DNA of 64,000 bases from Ariolimax columbianus (lineage: Eukaryota; Mollusca; Gastropoda; Stylommatophora; Arionidae), in contig JAVGWX010000012.1 of assembly GCA_036924085.1 (NCBI GenBank), positions 30,478,479-30,542,478 of the forward strand. Direction: 5' to 3'. The notes under the pieces were generated by a model. It was not told the origin of the DNA. It made no database searches and saw nothing but the letters and a program-made list of their open reading frames with translations. Position numbers and translations under genes: made by a program. Of the stretch, positions 24,901 through 30,360 are shown one piece after another; the first letter of the stretch is position 1; every line of letters begins with the position of its first letter.

Positions 24901-27900
24901 GACAGTGTTATTTTTCTGCAATTTGGTAGGTTCAGGAATGCTCCTGCCCCTCCGTTCTGTGTTGTGTTTGTTACAGAACAGTCGGTGTATGCATGGGTCC
25001 AGTCCATGCTTGGGTAGCTTTTCGTTATGAAGCTTAGGGTAGTATCTCTCCTTTCTTTTTCAGTCTGGCAGTTTTTGTTTGCAATACCTGGTATATTTTC
25101 TACCACCTCTGGAAATATATCCTGCCTCCAGGTAGGTTTTCGTACAGTAGTGATGGGTTTTGGTGTTGTTAGTGCGTTTATGGGATCTTCGTGCATCTTT
25201 GCTTTGGCTATTTCTGCAAAGTTTCTCCGCTTTAGTTTCCCATTTCCCAAATTGTTTAGTCTCTGGTGCATTGGATGGTCGGTCAGTCTTCGGAGTTTCT
25301 CTGACTGCAGCTGGGCTCTGCAGTCTCTTCTATCGGTCATGGATTGCAGTTTTGTAATCTTTTCAAGTTCTACAATTGGCGTTGACTTCATGCCACCTGT
25401 TATAATTCTCATGGCTTGGTTTTGAAGTTTGTTAACTTTATCGAAGTTCGCCTTCGCTGCTGTTGTCCATGCCGCAATGCCATACTCGAGAACTGGTCTC
25501 ACTCTTCCAGTGTACAGTTTCTTTAGTATGCCTTCGTCTGCTCCCCAGCTTGTGCCAGCAAGTTTCCTCATGATGGCCATTCTTTCTCTGGCTTTCATTC
25601 GGTTTCTCTCAATCTGACTTTTCCATGTCATGCGCCGATCAAATGTGACTCCCAGATAGGTTGGGTTGTCGTTTGGCTGCAGGAATTTGCCATTTAGACT
25701 TAATTTGGTACTTTGGGGTTTTAATGAAAGCGAGAATATTGTGCATGTGGTTTTCTCCTCGTTTATTTTGACCAGCCATGAGTTCGCCCACTCTTCCAGC
25801 GATGTTAGGGCCGTCTGCATCCAATTTCTTGCTATGGTGAGATTCTTTTCAGAGGTCCACATAGCCAGATCGTCTGCAAACATTGAGCTATGGACTCTTC
25901 TTGGTATATTCTCTGTAATATCGTTTATATATACCAGGAAGAGTGTGGGTGACAGTACTCCCCCTTGGGGTACTCCCTGCTCGAGTGTCACCTTTTTGCT
26001 CATCTGCCCTTGTACTTGGACTCTGGCCGTTCTTTGTTTGAGGTAGTGGTTGATCCACTTGTACATCTTCCCACAAACATCACTTCTTCTTAGCTTGACT
26101 CTGAGTCCATCTTTCCAGACTTTGTCAAATGCCTTTTCCAGATCCACCCAAACAGCTACTGTGTGTTTCTGTGCCTGGTAGGCATCTTCTATCTCCTGGG
26201 CTATGAGGATGACCTGGTCCTCAGTGGATCTGTGCTGTCTAAAGCCGGCTTGCTGTGGAATTAGTATTCGTTTTTCTTCCAGATGCCACATCAGTCTGGT
26301 GTTTATCATCCGTTCCATCAGCTTGCCGACACAGCTCAGTAGGCTTATGGGCCTGTATCCATTTGGATCTGTTTTGTCCTTTCCTGTTTTTGGTACTGGT
26401 ACCAGTATTGCGTCTTTCCATGCCTGTGGTACAATTCCCCTTTTCCAGCTTTGGTTCAGGACCGATAGCAGTTTCCTCTTCGCTGTTTGGCCCAGCCCCA
26501 TCAGCATTTCGTTGGTTATCCCGTCTTTTCCGGGAGATTTCCTTTTCTTTAGTGTTCTCATAGCCCAGATATTCAAAATGTGTGACCTGATCTATTTCCT
26601 CACCACCCACTGTAAATTTATGTTGACATTGTGTTGTGTTGGTGGTCATTATCTTTGTCTTATTTATGTTTATGAACAGGTTTTGATCTCTACTATGTCC
26701 ATTAACGGCTGAAAGTAGCTGCTCTAGCCCATCTGCACTTCTTGATAGTATCACTGTGTCATCTGCGTATCGTAACTCTGGAATCTCGTACCCCCCCAAT
26801 CGTAAATGGGTTAAAACTTTCAATGTTCTCGTCTTCTCCAACATTTCTCATTATACATTCCACATATATGTTGTACAGATAAGGTGAGAGGATACATCCC
26901 TGTCGGACTCCCTTTTGTACTGCAAACCAATCCGATGTTTGCCCAGATACTCGGACAGCGGCTTGTTGATCTTGGTATAATGTTTCAATGAGATGGACTA
27001 TGTGCAAAGGAAACCCCATTTCCTTCATGATTCTCCACAGATTTTGATATTTTACCGTGTGGAAGGCCTTAGTGTAATCAATGAAACATGTGTACAGGTC
27101 TACATTATCCTCTCTATATTTTTCATAGATATTCCTTAGATTGAATATGTGGTTCCGGGTCCCTCTGTCTTTCCTAAAACCTGCCTGGACTACGTGAATT
27201 TCAGATTAAAACCTTTTCTCTATTCTTCTTAACAGGATTCGCAAGAGTATCTTACTAGCGTGGCTGATCAGTGCGATAGCTCGGTAGTTCGTGCACAGCT
27301 TCAGGTTGCCTCTTTTGAGGAGGGGAATATAAATTGATTTCTTCCATGCGTCTGGCCACTCTGCACTGTGCCATATCTGTTTACACAGCTTGTGATAGAC
27401 TTGAGCACATGCCTCCCCTCCTGCTTGTATTAGCTCTGCTGGGATATCAACGCATCCTGGGGACTTTCCCTTTTTCTGGCTTTTAAATTGCAGAGCGTAC
27501 TGCTTCCAATGTTGGTTCAGGTTTTTTCTCTTCCTTTGCTATATAGAAGAATAGAGTGAATCTCAGGGGAAATTAAGAGAAAACAAATAGGAAGTCTTGG
27601 AGAAATTAGAGGTGCAAAGAGATGTGATGAAAAAAATCAATGTCCGCAAAGTTAAGATATGTAGATCACATCAAAAGACATATATTTTGCTGAAAGCAAT
27701 ACTCAAAGATACAGTGGCGGGCATATGTGCCAGAGGGAAACAACTTTATAAGGGAAAGGAAACCACCAAAAGATGGACAGGGAAAAGTCTGGCAGATTGT
27801 ACCATCAAGGCAAGAGATGATGTTGTGGTTAAATTACAGCCGACCTTCATGTGGAAATAGCACTTGAACTGAACTGAATGTTAGAAGACTCAAGGATCGA

Positions 27901-29982
27901 GATGCTCAGCAGTGCATGCAGCGCTGCAGCGACCAAAAATTGACTGCTAGCATCAAAGCCAGTGAACCGGAGCTGCCAAGACCCTTCTACACCTCCACAT
28001 AGTGATCCTGGATAACGGCTGCAACAGAGCAGACTGGCTAAGTAGAAGGGATCAAAGTGGAAAAGCTAACCTGGTACCCAAAAATGCCTGCTAAAGTCGG
28101 ACTGAAAGGTGCAAATATCACAGTCAAGCTGTAAACTACACCAAAGCGCATTCCATTCTCCGGACAACATCCTGCTATTTGCAATGTCCTTTTCAGGGTT
28201 TGGGAGTGGGAGCTTAAGAACAAAGAACAAGAAGACTATCTGGATTGGAGAGGAGAATAGGACCACTGACACACTGAGAGCATGTAGGAGTCAGTGCAGT
28301 CTAACACCTCTAGGTTTGAAGACTGTGGGTACAGGAGATAAGACTAGGGACACTGACACACTGAGAGCATGTTGTAGGAGTCAGTGCAGTCTAACACCTC
28401 TAGGTTTGAAGACTGTGGGTACAGGAGAGGAGAATAGGACCACTGACACACTGAGAGCATGTTATAAGAGTCAGTGTATTCTAACACCTCCAGGTTTGAA
28501 AACTGTGGGTACAGGAGATGAGAGTAGGACCACTAACACACTGAGAGCATGTAGGAGTCAGTGCAGTCTAACACCTCTAGGTTTGAAGACTGTGGGTACA
28601 GGAGATGAGAGTAGGACCACTGACACACTGAGAGCATGTTATAAGAGTCAGTGTATTCTAACACCTCTAGGTTTGAAGACTGTATGTACATGAGATGAGA
28701 GTAGGACCACTGCCACACTCAGCACATATAAGAGGGAACTAGCAATGTCAATCAAAACCTTCCAGCTTCCTGTGGAGCACATGTCTTCAACAAATACACA
28801 CACACTGTCCATGTCCATCCATTTCAGCTCTGAATTATTGACTATTGAGACCTATTTTCTTTCAGTAATGTTTCATTAACATATCATGTATTATATGTTA
28901 AAGTGAATGACCTTGGTAACACTTATTTCTGTTGCTGTTGATCACAAAACCTATTTACTGTAATCTCTATCACACAAATCTACACCATCATGTATCAAAT
29001 ATCTTATCTTCATTCTGTTTTGAACAGTTTAGTAAATAATAAATGGCATGTTAATGGAACATTACTGATGAAAAATAGATATCAGTGTGTGCCATTGTAT
29101 GGGAGTTTGACAGCGAGGAAACACATTCTGGCATGGATAAGTTAAGTCAATTCAATTATAAGTGGCTGGAAAAAAAAATTAAACTTGTTCTCTTTGTTTC
29201 TGATTGTGTTTTCTGACCATTGTTCTTTTGTGTTTTTTGGCCATTATTATTATGGGTTTTCTGACTTTTGTTCTGTTGTGTTTTTTTTACCATTGTTCTG
29301 TTGTATTTTCTGACCATTGTTCTATTATGTTAATTTACCAGTTATGTTATGTTTTCTTACCATTGTTATGTTATGTTTTCTTACCATTGTTCTATTATGT
29401 TTTTTACCACTGTTCTACCCTGTTTTGTTTGATGACCATTATTCTATTTTGTTTCTGATCATTATTCTGTTGTGTCTTCTGATCATTATTCTGTTGTGTT
29501 TTCTGATCATTGTTCTATTGCTTTCTGGCCATTGTTCTATTGTTTTCTTATCATTGTTCTGTTGTGTATTCTGACCATTGTTATGTTCTTTTTTCTGACC
29601 ATTTGTTCCATTGTGTTTTCTGATCATTGTTTTGTTTTTTCTGTTGTTTTCTGACCATTGTTCTATTGTTTTATTACCATTGTTCTGTTGTATTTTCTCA
29701 TCATTGTTCTGTTGTTTTCTGATCATTGTTCTGTTGTTTTCTCATCATTGTTCTGTTGTTTTCTGATCATTGTTCTGTTGTTTTCTGATCATTGTTCTAT
29801 TCCATTTTTTTACCATGGTTCTGTTTTCTGACCATTGTTCTATTGTTTTCTCACAATTGTTCTTCACAGAATCAAGCATCTCGCTTTTACTGCACCTTCC
29901 GGTACTTTTAGGATATTGCCTTCCGACAAATAGGAAGCTGATGGGTTCAAGGAATACCAGGTTACGGGATAGGCTATTATAA
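789..29982 (+). CDS. LETMD1: LETMD1-like gene, eight exons, 5' end outside the window
   Basis: I join 789-946, 5128-5240, 8653-8732, 11805-11991, 14319-14420, 15988-16122, 21415-21511 and 29870-29982. Every junction has GT donor and AG acceptor, and the phases are continuous (1, 0, 2, 0, 0, 0, 1), giving about 327 residues plus stop. The product resembles LETM1 domain-containing protein 1 along its length. It has a basic helical N-terminal part (KRVPRVFQVYRTFRTG), an exon ending ELYRQ, a hydrophobic helix (LPLVGLIFVIAFAPGGVAVF) followed by the family signature YFFPRHLLSHHFWTP, and a C-terminal RGLNPQGL and SLLLHLPVLLGY. Vertebrate LETMD1 is about 360 residues, so only the N-terminal targeting region should be missing. 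Known family members sit in the mitochondrial inner membrane. Most of the 29-kb span is intron filled with repeats. Identification is from remembered family motifs, not a search. Confidence 0.9.
1250..1822 (-). mobile_element. Degenerate LINE RNase H fragment
   Basis: The minus strand reads ALEKAVNTIPNANSDCHQVT and IYTDALSVL, then TAHNRLNKHIHKL and a remnant Cys/His tail. This is the RNase H to C-terminal order of RNase H-bearing LINEs, but not of the copy A-E family. It has numerous stops. Confidence 0.55.
1826..2000 (+). mobile_element. LINE 3' end fragment
   Basis: The plus strand reads TRTAGISWTDIKKMAHNKNW, resembling the last residues of RTE-like polymerases (..L.EA..LA.DR..W..). It is short and uncertain. 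It also superficially resembles the LETMD1 exon 2 region but has no splice sites. Confidence 0.35.
2064..2096. repeat. Poly-G followed by GT repeat
   Basis: A run of about 18 G followed by about seven GT units. Confidence 0.9.
2801..3055 (-). mobile_element. tRNA-type SINE (family S2)
   Basis: The minus strand starts ggggacggcgtggcctagtg, a tRNA-like A box, then gggttcgatccccatcaca (B box), a body ending with gcaaaataaaaaccacagtg, and an A-rich tail (the T run at 2801-2817). Flanks share an imperfect atggg(g)aa. Confidence 0.85.
3130..3764 (-). mobile_element. RNase H-bearing LINE copy A, 5'-truncated
   Basis: A minus-strand fragment of the same family as copy D. It includes [52 protein letters not shown] and the C-terminal FFEKIMVTV with stop at 3153. 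One frameshift lies at about 3590, in the ADRLAKEG region. The 12-bp duplication taatcatcgtac flanks it at 3118-3129 and 3765-3776. The GAA tail is at the low-coordinate end. It is near-identical in protein to copy D over the last 126 residues. Confidence 0.93.
4585..4739 (-). mobile_element. GAA-tailed SINE-like element (family S1), truncated
   Basis: The 3' half of the S1 repeat: on the minus strand ...cgaccgaatggtgcaaat, ..gcagtcaagctgtaaact.., ..agattaagaacgaacgcag. The duplication tcctgtgct flanks it at 4576-4584 and 4740-4748. Confidence 0.8.
5128..5240 (+). CDS. LETMD1: LETMD1-like exon 2
   Basis: The acceptor is ttcctag with a good pyrimidine tract and the donor is agacag|gtgagg. It enters after two bases and ends in phase 0. 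The encoded peptide contains GFVSDTKDFYRV and SRKDLELYRQ, corresponding to the soluble segment before the membrane helix in LETMD1. Confidence 0.88.
5400..5790 (+). mobile_element. RTE-type LINE 3' fragment
   Basis: The plus strand reads LHLCWYGHVICSHGLPNGIF then QGTTPGKRRRGRLKMH, the conserved C-terminal ..L.W.GHV..S..L.......G.R.RGR.. segment of RTE-like polymerases, followed by WMGMALI-like residues. Frame breaks are present. It lies 160 bp after LETMD1 exon 2. Confidence 0.65.
6600..7147 (-). mobile_element. APE-type LINE 3' end
   Basis: The minus strand encodes ANMPRIHALLEKARLGWAGH then LPKKLLYGELTEG and RGRPKKRFKTV, followed after a frame break by LKDSLTSCQIDIDTWE-like residues and a remnant zinc-finger tail. 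The same 3' end occurs at 12375-12640 and 43330-43515. Confidence 0.7.
7553..7760 (-). mobile_element. tRNA-type SINE (family S3)
   Basis: The minus strand has a tRNA-like head gtggccgaatggcttcaatg and B-box-like gcggatcgaatccccggtaa, followed by a tail that recurs at 8900-8945, 9925-10065 and 58860-59010. Confidence 0.65.
8003..8421. repeat. 26-bp minisatellite, about 16 copies
   Basis: Unit ccacgcactgtctaatcaga plus aagtag. It is very homogeneous and lies in LETMD1 intron 2, 230 bp before exon 3. Confidence 0.95.
8653..8732 (+). CDS. LETMD1: LETMD1-like exon 3, membrane helix
   Basis: The acceptor is cttctcaacag and the donor is attgc|gtaagt. The exon encodes FSSD followed by a hydrophobic stretch LPLVGLIFVIAFAPGGVAVF, the predicted membrane segment of the family. 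It ends with two bases of a split Ala codon completed by the next exon. Confidence 0.88.
9281..9640 (+). mobile_element. GAA-tailed SINE-like element (family S1), full-length type
   Basis: The best plus-strand example. It starts gatcaagatgctgagcag, has a central cagactggctaag and accgaaagatgcaaatat segment, and ends gaacgaacgaagaagaag. Length is about 360 bp. I see no clear tRNA A/B boxes and no long ORF. Confidence 0.8.
9925..10065 (-). mobile_element. S3 SINE copy
   Basis: The minus strand contains ggttcgaatccctggtaaag and the family's atgttgtttttctc segment. The head is degraded. Confidence 0.6.
10930..11690. repeat. 30-bp minisatellite, about 25 copies
   Basis: Unit ggttatgatctagtcctcac plus tttgggttct. 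Because 30 is divisible by three, one frame stays open for 234 codons as a decapeptide repeat. That frame does not match the downstream exon and is not considered coding. It lies in LETMD1 intron 3. Confidence 0.95.
11805..11991 (+). CDS. LETMD1: LETMD1-like exon 4, LETM1-domain core
   Basis: The acceptor is ctctcctag and the donor is cagaag|gtaggt. It encodes the most diagnostic block, FFPRHLLSHHFWTPQQ, then a helical acidic/basic region ending TARRAIQK-like. A 30-bp minisatellite ends about 115 bp upstream in the intron. Its long open frame is not in frame with this exon. Confidence 0.92.
12375..12640 (+). mobile_element. APE-type LINE 3' end fragment
   Basis: The plus strand reads DSLKISLTCFNIDVNSWEGL-like residues, then an Arg-rich part and a Cys-containing zinc-finger remnant. 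The terminal sequence cgacagacagctatta matches the element at 6600. Confidence 0.6.
12690..12830 (+). mobile_element. tRNA-type SINE (family S4)
   Basis: The A-box-like ctgattagtacagtggtagg and B-box-like gagttcaactcccactacca are followed by the recurring cagctgtaaatgggtacct. Confidence 0.65.
13164..14036. repeat. 44-bp minisatellite, about 20 copies
   Basis: Unit taggcactaactgggtttgt plus cccctgatttgttgggagtcattg. Variant units recur in the same order (a longer-period pattern), suggesting block duplications. It lies in LETMD1 intron 4. Confidence 0.95.
14319..14420 (+). CDS. LETMD1: LETMD1-like exon 5
   Basis: The acceptor is ctttccag and the donor is catatg|gtaggt. It has 34 whole codons, phase 0 to phase 0. 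The sequence LNSKEILELFPLFEGKP aligns with the helical segment after the HFWTP block. Confidence 0.85.
14895..15240 (+). repeat. Interspersed repeat R5, unclassified
   Basis: About 340 bp, containing gtcaggcaaaatatactg, tcatggcaacctagctaacg and aggtgagggatcgacgtgat. It is also found at 33040-33415 and, more diverged, at 40765-41035. No coding capacity or inverted ends were recognised. Confidence 0.65.
15300..15990. repeat. Diverged tandem copies of the exon 6 splice-acceptor segment
   Basis: Segments like tatctatccatcagcgccac plus ttaggc occur near 15330, with cag at 15654-15656, 15755-15757, 15819-15821, 15922-15924 and the real one at 15985-15987. Spacing alternates about 101, 64, 103 and 63 bp, so the true repeat period is about 165 bp. 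Confidence 0.75.
15365..15617 (+). mobile_element. S1 SINE-like copy, internally shortened
   Basis: Matches S1 from cagggcagactggctaagg through aaccgaaaggtgcagatatc to a tail with aagaagaagaag. The 5' part is degraded. Confidence 0.65.
15988..16122 (+). CDS. LETMD1: LETMD1-like exon 6
   Basis: The acceptor is ctatccatcag and the donor is gataag|gtatgc. It has 45 whole codons, encoding RHLGKCLGLSVRRKRL then LLLHFMDVAMVREGI and a conserved MTEDELDK end. I chose this acceptor because it is the only one nearby giving phase 0 without a stop, and it leaves no gap in the family alignment. The same acceptor plus exon start is present in several diverged copies just upstream (15300-15945). Confidence 0.85.
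16371..16609. repeat. 15-bp minisatellite, about 16 copies
   Basis: Unit catttgtcttattcc. LINE copy B is inserted at its right end, and a remnant of the array continues at 18284-18360. Confidence 0.95.
16610..18283 (-). mobile_element. RNase H-bearing LINE copy B, inserted in a 15-bp minisatellite
   Basis: Truncated at the RT active site: it begins MFADDLAMWTSEKN and runs through the RT thumb and RNase H (DAYTDGSVTN, NFRAEAEALKAAV, EEADRLAKEDARL) to FFEQIQVDV and stop at 16623. One frameshift near 17650 splits it into two frames. The duplication atttgtcttattct (14 bp) is at 16596-16609 and 18284-18297. The left copy is itself part of the minisatellite. It belongs to a different subfamily from A, D and E (IQVDV rather than IMVTV end). 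Confidence 0.92.
18391..18555 (-). mobile_element. S1 SINE-like copy, 5'-truncated
   Basis: The 3' half only. The 10-bp duplication atgaaggcct is at 18381-18390 and 18556-18565. It lies four bases before the mariner at 18569. Confidence 0.82.
18569..19288 (+). mobile_element. Internally deleted mariner transposon
   Basis: Terminal inverted repeats: the left end starts tatgaggggtgttcaaatca and the right end (reversed) starts tatgagaggcgttccagtca, both at TA. Inside are an N-terminal helix-turn-helix remnant (AEIFRRLQSQCGDETLSRSK then IFEWCKCF) and a C-terminal catalytic remnant (a PHPPFSSDL-like block, then LFGPLK). At 720 bp it is about half the normal mariner length and has many stops, so it is inactive. 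Confidence 0.85.
19300..19884. other. LETMD1 intron, unassigned
   Basis: Short open frames only. It follows the mariner and precedes the 46-bp array. I recognise no element. Confidence 0.4.
19885..20253. repeat. 46-bp minisatellite, 8 copies
   Basis: Unit aagaatccattcacattgta plus gttgctgggtaacttgtgccaatgta. Copies differ by few bases. Confidence 0.95.
20254..21414. other. LETMD1 intron, unassigned
   Basis: AT-rich. The frame at 20554-20868 has no family signature or splice context. Nothing else was recognised before exon 7. Confidence 0.4.
21415..21511 (+). CDS. LETMD1: LETMD1-like exon 7
   Basis: The acceptor is ctgtcatttcag and the donor is cttcatg|gtaagt. The peptide SCAWRGLNPQGLGSKEKV and then LESWTQISLSL correspond to the conserved tryptophan-rich segment near the LETMD1 C-terminus. 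It ends in phase 1. Confidence 0.9.
21715..22718 (+). mobile_element. RNase H-bearing LINE copy C
   Basis: A plus-strand copy starting inside the linker before RNase H (MNEDPTNALTAPKPFPTVRK) and covering the RNase H domain and the knuckle-like C-terminus. It ends FLEKIQIDV, stop and GAA tail. Frameshifts lie near 22270 and 22470. The 17-bp duplication agttcaagtgccatctc is at 21698-21714 and 22719-22735. It lies 200 bp after exon 7 of the LETMD1-like gene, in sense orientation. Confidence 0.93.
22737..23520 (-). mobile_element. Second RTE-type LINE fragment, carrying a SINE
   Basis: The minus strand encodes MAKMVFSNMRYTL, VRCYVYSSLLYGAET, KRELITEIKARQLRCFGHNI, and after the SINE (22933-23155) continues LKTKLKIKVDDICPRDRQ and HYKWADNIKRITG. 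These match the C-terminal half of RTE-like polymerases. Several stops are present. It is not the same copy as the element starting at 23620, whose own C-terminus is complete there. Confidence 0.7.
22933..23155 (+). mobile_element. tRNA-type SINE (family S2)
   Basis: Starts gtggttaagtggcatggctc, has the B box gggttcgctccccatcacag, and ends gcgaacgggaaaaaaaa. The 11-bp duplication tatggccaaaa is at 22922-22932 and 23156-23166. It has inserted into an RTE fragment. Confidence 0.9.
23525..23610 (+). mobile_element. Short RTE-type LINE fragment, opposite orientation
   Basis: The plus strand reads LSLLYGVETWTMNKWRRE, the same ..LLYG-ETWT-N.. motif found on the minus strand at about 23310. The two LINE fragments are therefore adjacent and inverted. 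It is too short to say more. Confidence 0.55.
23620..27545 (-). mobile_element. RTE-type LINE, interrupted by copy D
   Basis: Reading the minus strand and skipping 24178-26561 plus one duplication gives an RT domain. It shows FIDYTKAFHTVKY, GVRQGCILSPYLYNIYVE, LRYADDTVILSRS, then FEYLGSRIDKNGDC, MVFPV-like VFPVAAYGCESWTI and a C-terminal YFGHIKRHNGFERTVMEG..GKRGR-RPRRRW. This is the gene order and motif set of RTE/BovB-like LINEs. It contains stops (for example in the AGF region) and a frame break near 26800, so it is a pseudogene. The 3' end has an ATGATGATG tail at about 23620-23640. No endonuclease domain was seen upstream of 27545. Confidence 0.85.
24178..26561 (-). mobile_element. RNase H-bearing non-LTR retrotransposon copy D, nested in an RTE element
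   Basis: A single open frame (26576 to 24198, 792 codons including a few outer-element codons) encodes reverse transcriptase followed by RNase H. Visible RT features are YRPISLLSCVGKLMERM, WVDLEKAFDKVW, GVPQGGVLSPTLF and the catalytic FADD at residues 233-236. RNase H acidic residues are D532, E572, D598 and D651 (in YTDCS, RAEAEAL, TDAL and ADRLAKEG). A C-terminal knuckle-like C-x-C-x5-T-x2-H-x4-C follows. The order RT then RNase H fits the I/Jockey-related groups. The 3' end is a GAA tail. The 13-bp duplication agcccagatattc flanks it at 24165-24177 and 26562-26574. It is 5'-truncated (no endonuclease), so not autonomous, but unbroken and probably young. Confidence 0.93.
27893..28240 (+). 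mobile_element. S1 SINE-like copy
   Basis: Nearly full-length S1, from gatcgagatgctcagcagtg to an imperfect tail aagaacaagaag. The 87/90-bp tandem array begins within a few bases of its 3' end. Confidence 0.75.
28247..28720. repeat. 87/90-bp tandem array, about 5 copies
   Basis: Units start ggagatgagagtaggaccac and alternate 87 and 90 bp through a 3-bp indel after gcatgt. One frame stays open across the array. A single diverged monomer lies at 21557-21632. Confidence 0.9.
29195..29868. repeat. T-rich minisatellite abutting the exon 8 acceptor
   Basis: About 26 degenerate units of ttctgaccattgttctgttg plus ttt (23-26 bp). From 29342 to 29867 no AG dinucleotide occurs, and most units contain ttctgac or ttctgat, which fit a branchpoint consensus. 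Confidence 0.9.
29870..29982 (+). CDS. LETMD1: LETMD1-like exon 8, last coding exon
   Basis: The acceptor is tgttcttcacag. Two bases complete a Glu codon, followed by SSISLLLHLPVLLGYCLP and a basic tail that ends at TAA (29980-29982). The SLLLH..VLL motif is the family's C-terminal signature. No clear AATAAA signal was found just downstream. Confidence 0.9.
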
Positions 29983-30184
29983 GCTGGTGATGTGTGGTTT
30001 GTGTGAGTGACTTGCCTACATTGTAGGACTACTGTAGTGTAGGTTCTCAGAGAACGAATCAGGAGTGTGTATAACCAGTGAGCTACATAAATCAGATCCT
30101 AACCTTTTACTATCTGCTGAAAGAAACTGATTACCTATGTGTCTGTCCAGAGCGTCGTAATGTTTATTTGAGCCAACATAAGGG

Positions 30185-30360
30185 TGAAGTGCGCGAGCAC
30201 GGGATGTGAGCTTGGTTTACATTTAAAATGTATTTGGTTCAAATCATGTCGCTCTTGGTTTGACAGACTGGGAATGTCATGGTTTTTTCATGGTAAGACC
30301 ATTTCTTCAAGTCAACCCAGCTGTAAATAAGTACCTGGCAAAGTCAGGGGAAAATTGATC
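30185..30360 (+). mobile_element. S4 SINE copy
   Basis: Shares ggttcaaatcatgtcgctct and tcaacccagctgtaaataag with the copy at 12690. It is diverged and sits just downstream of the LETMD1 stop, so it could contribute 3' UTR sequence. Confidence 0.5.

Noticed and set aside
28109..28693. 194-codon repeat frame
   Set aside because: It spans a SINE end and an 87/90-bp tandem array; it is open because the units are multiples of three.
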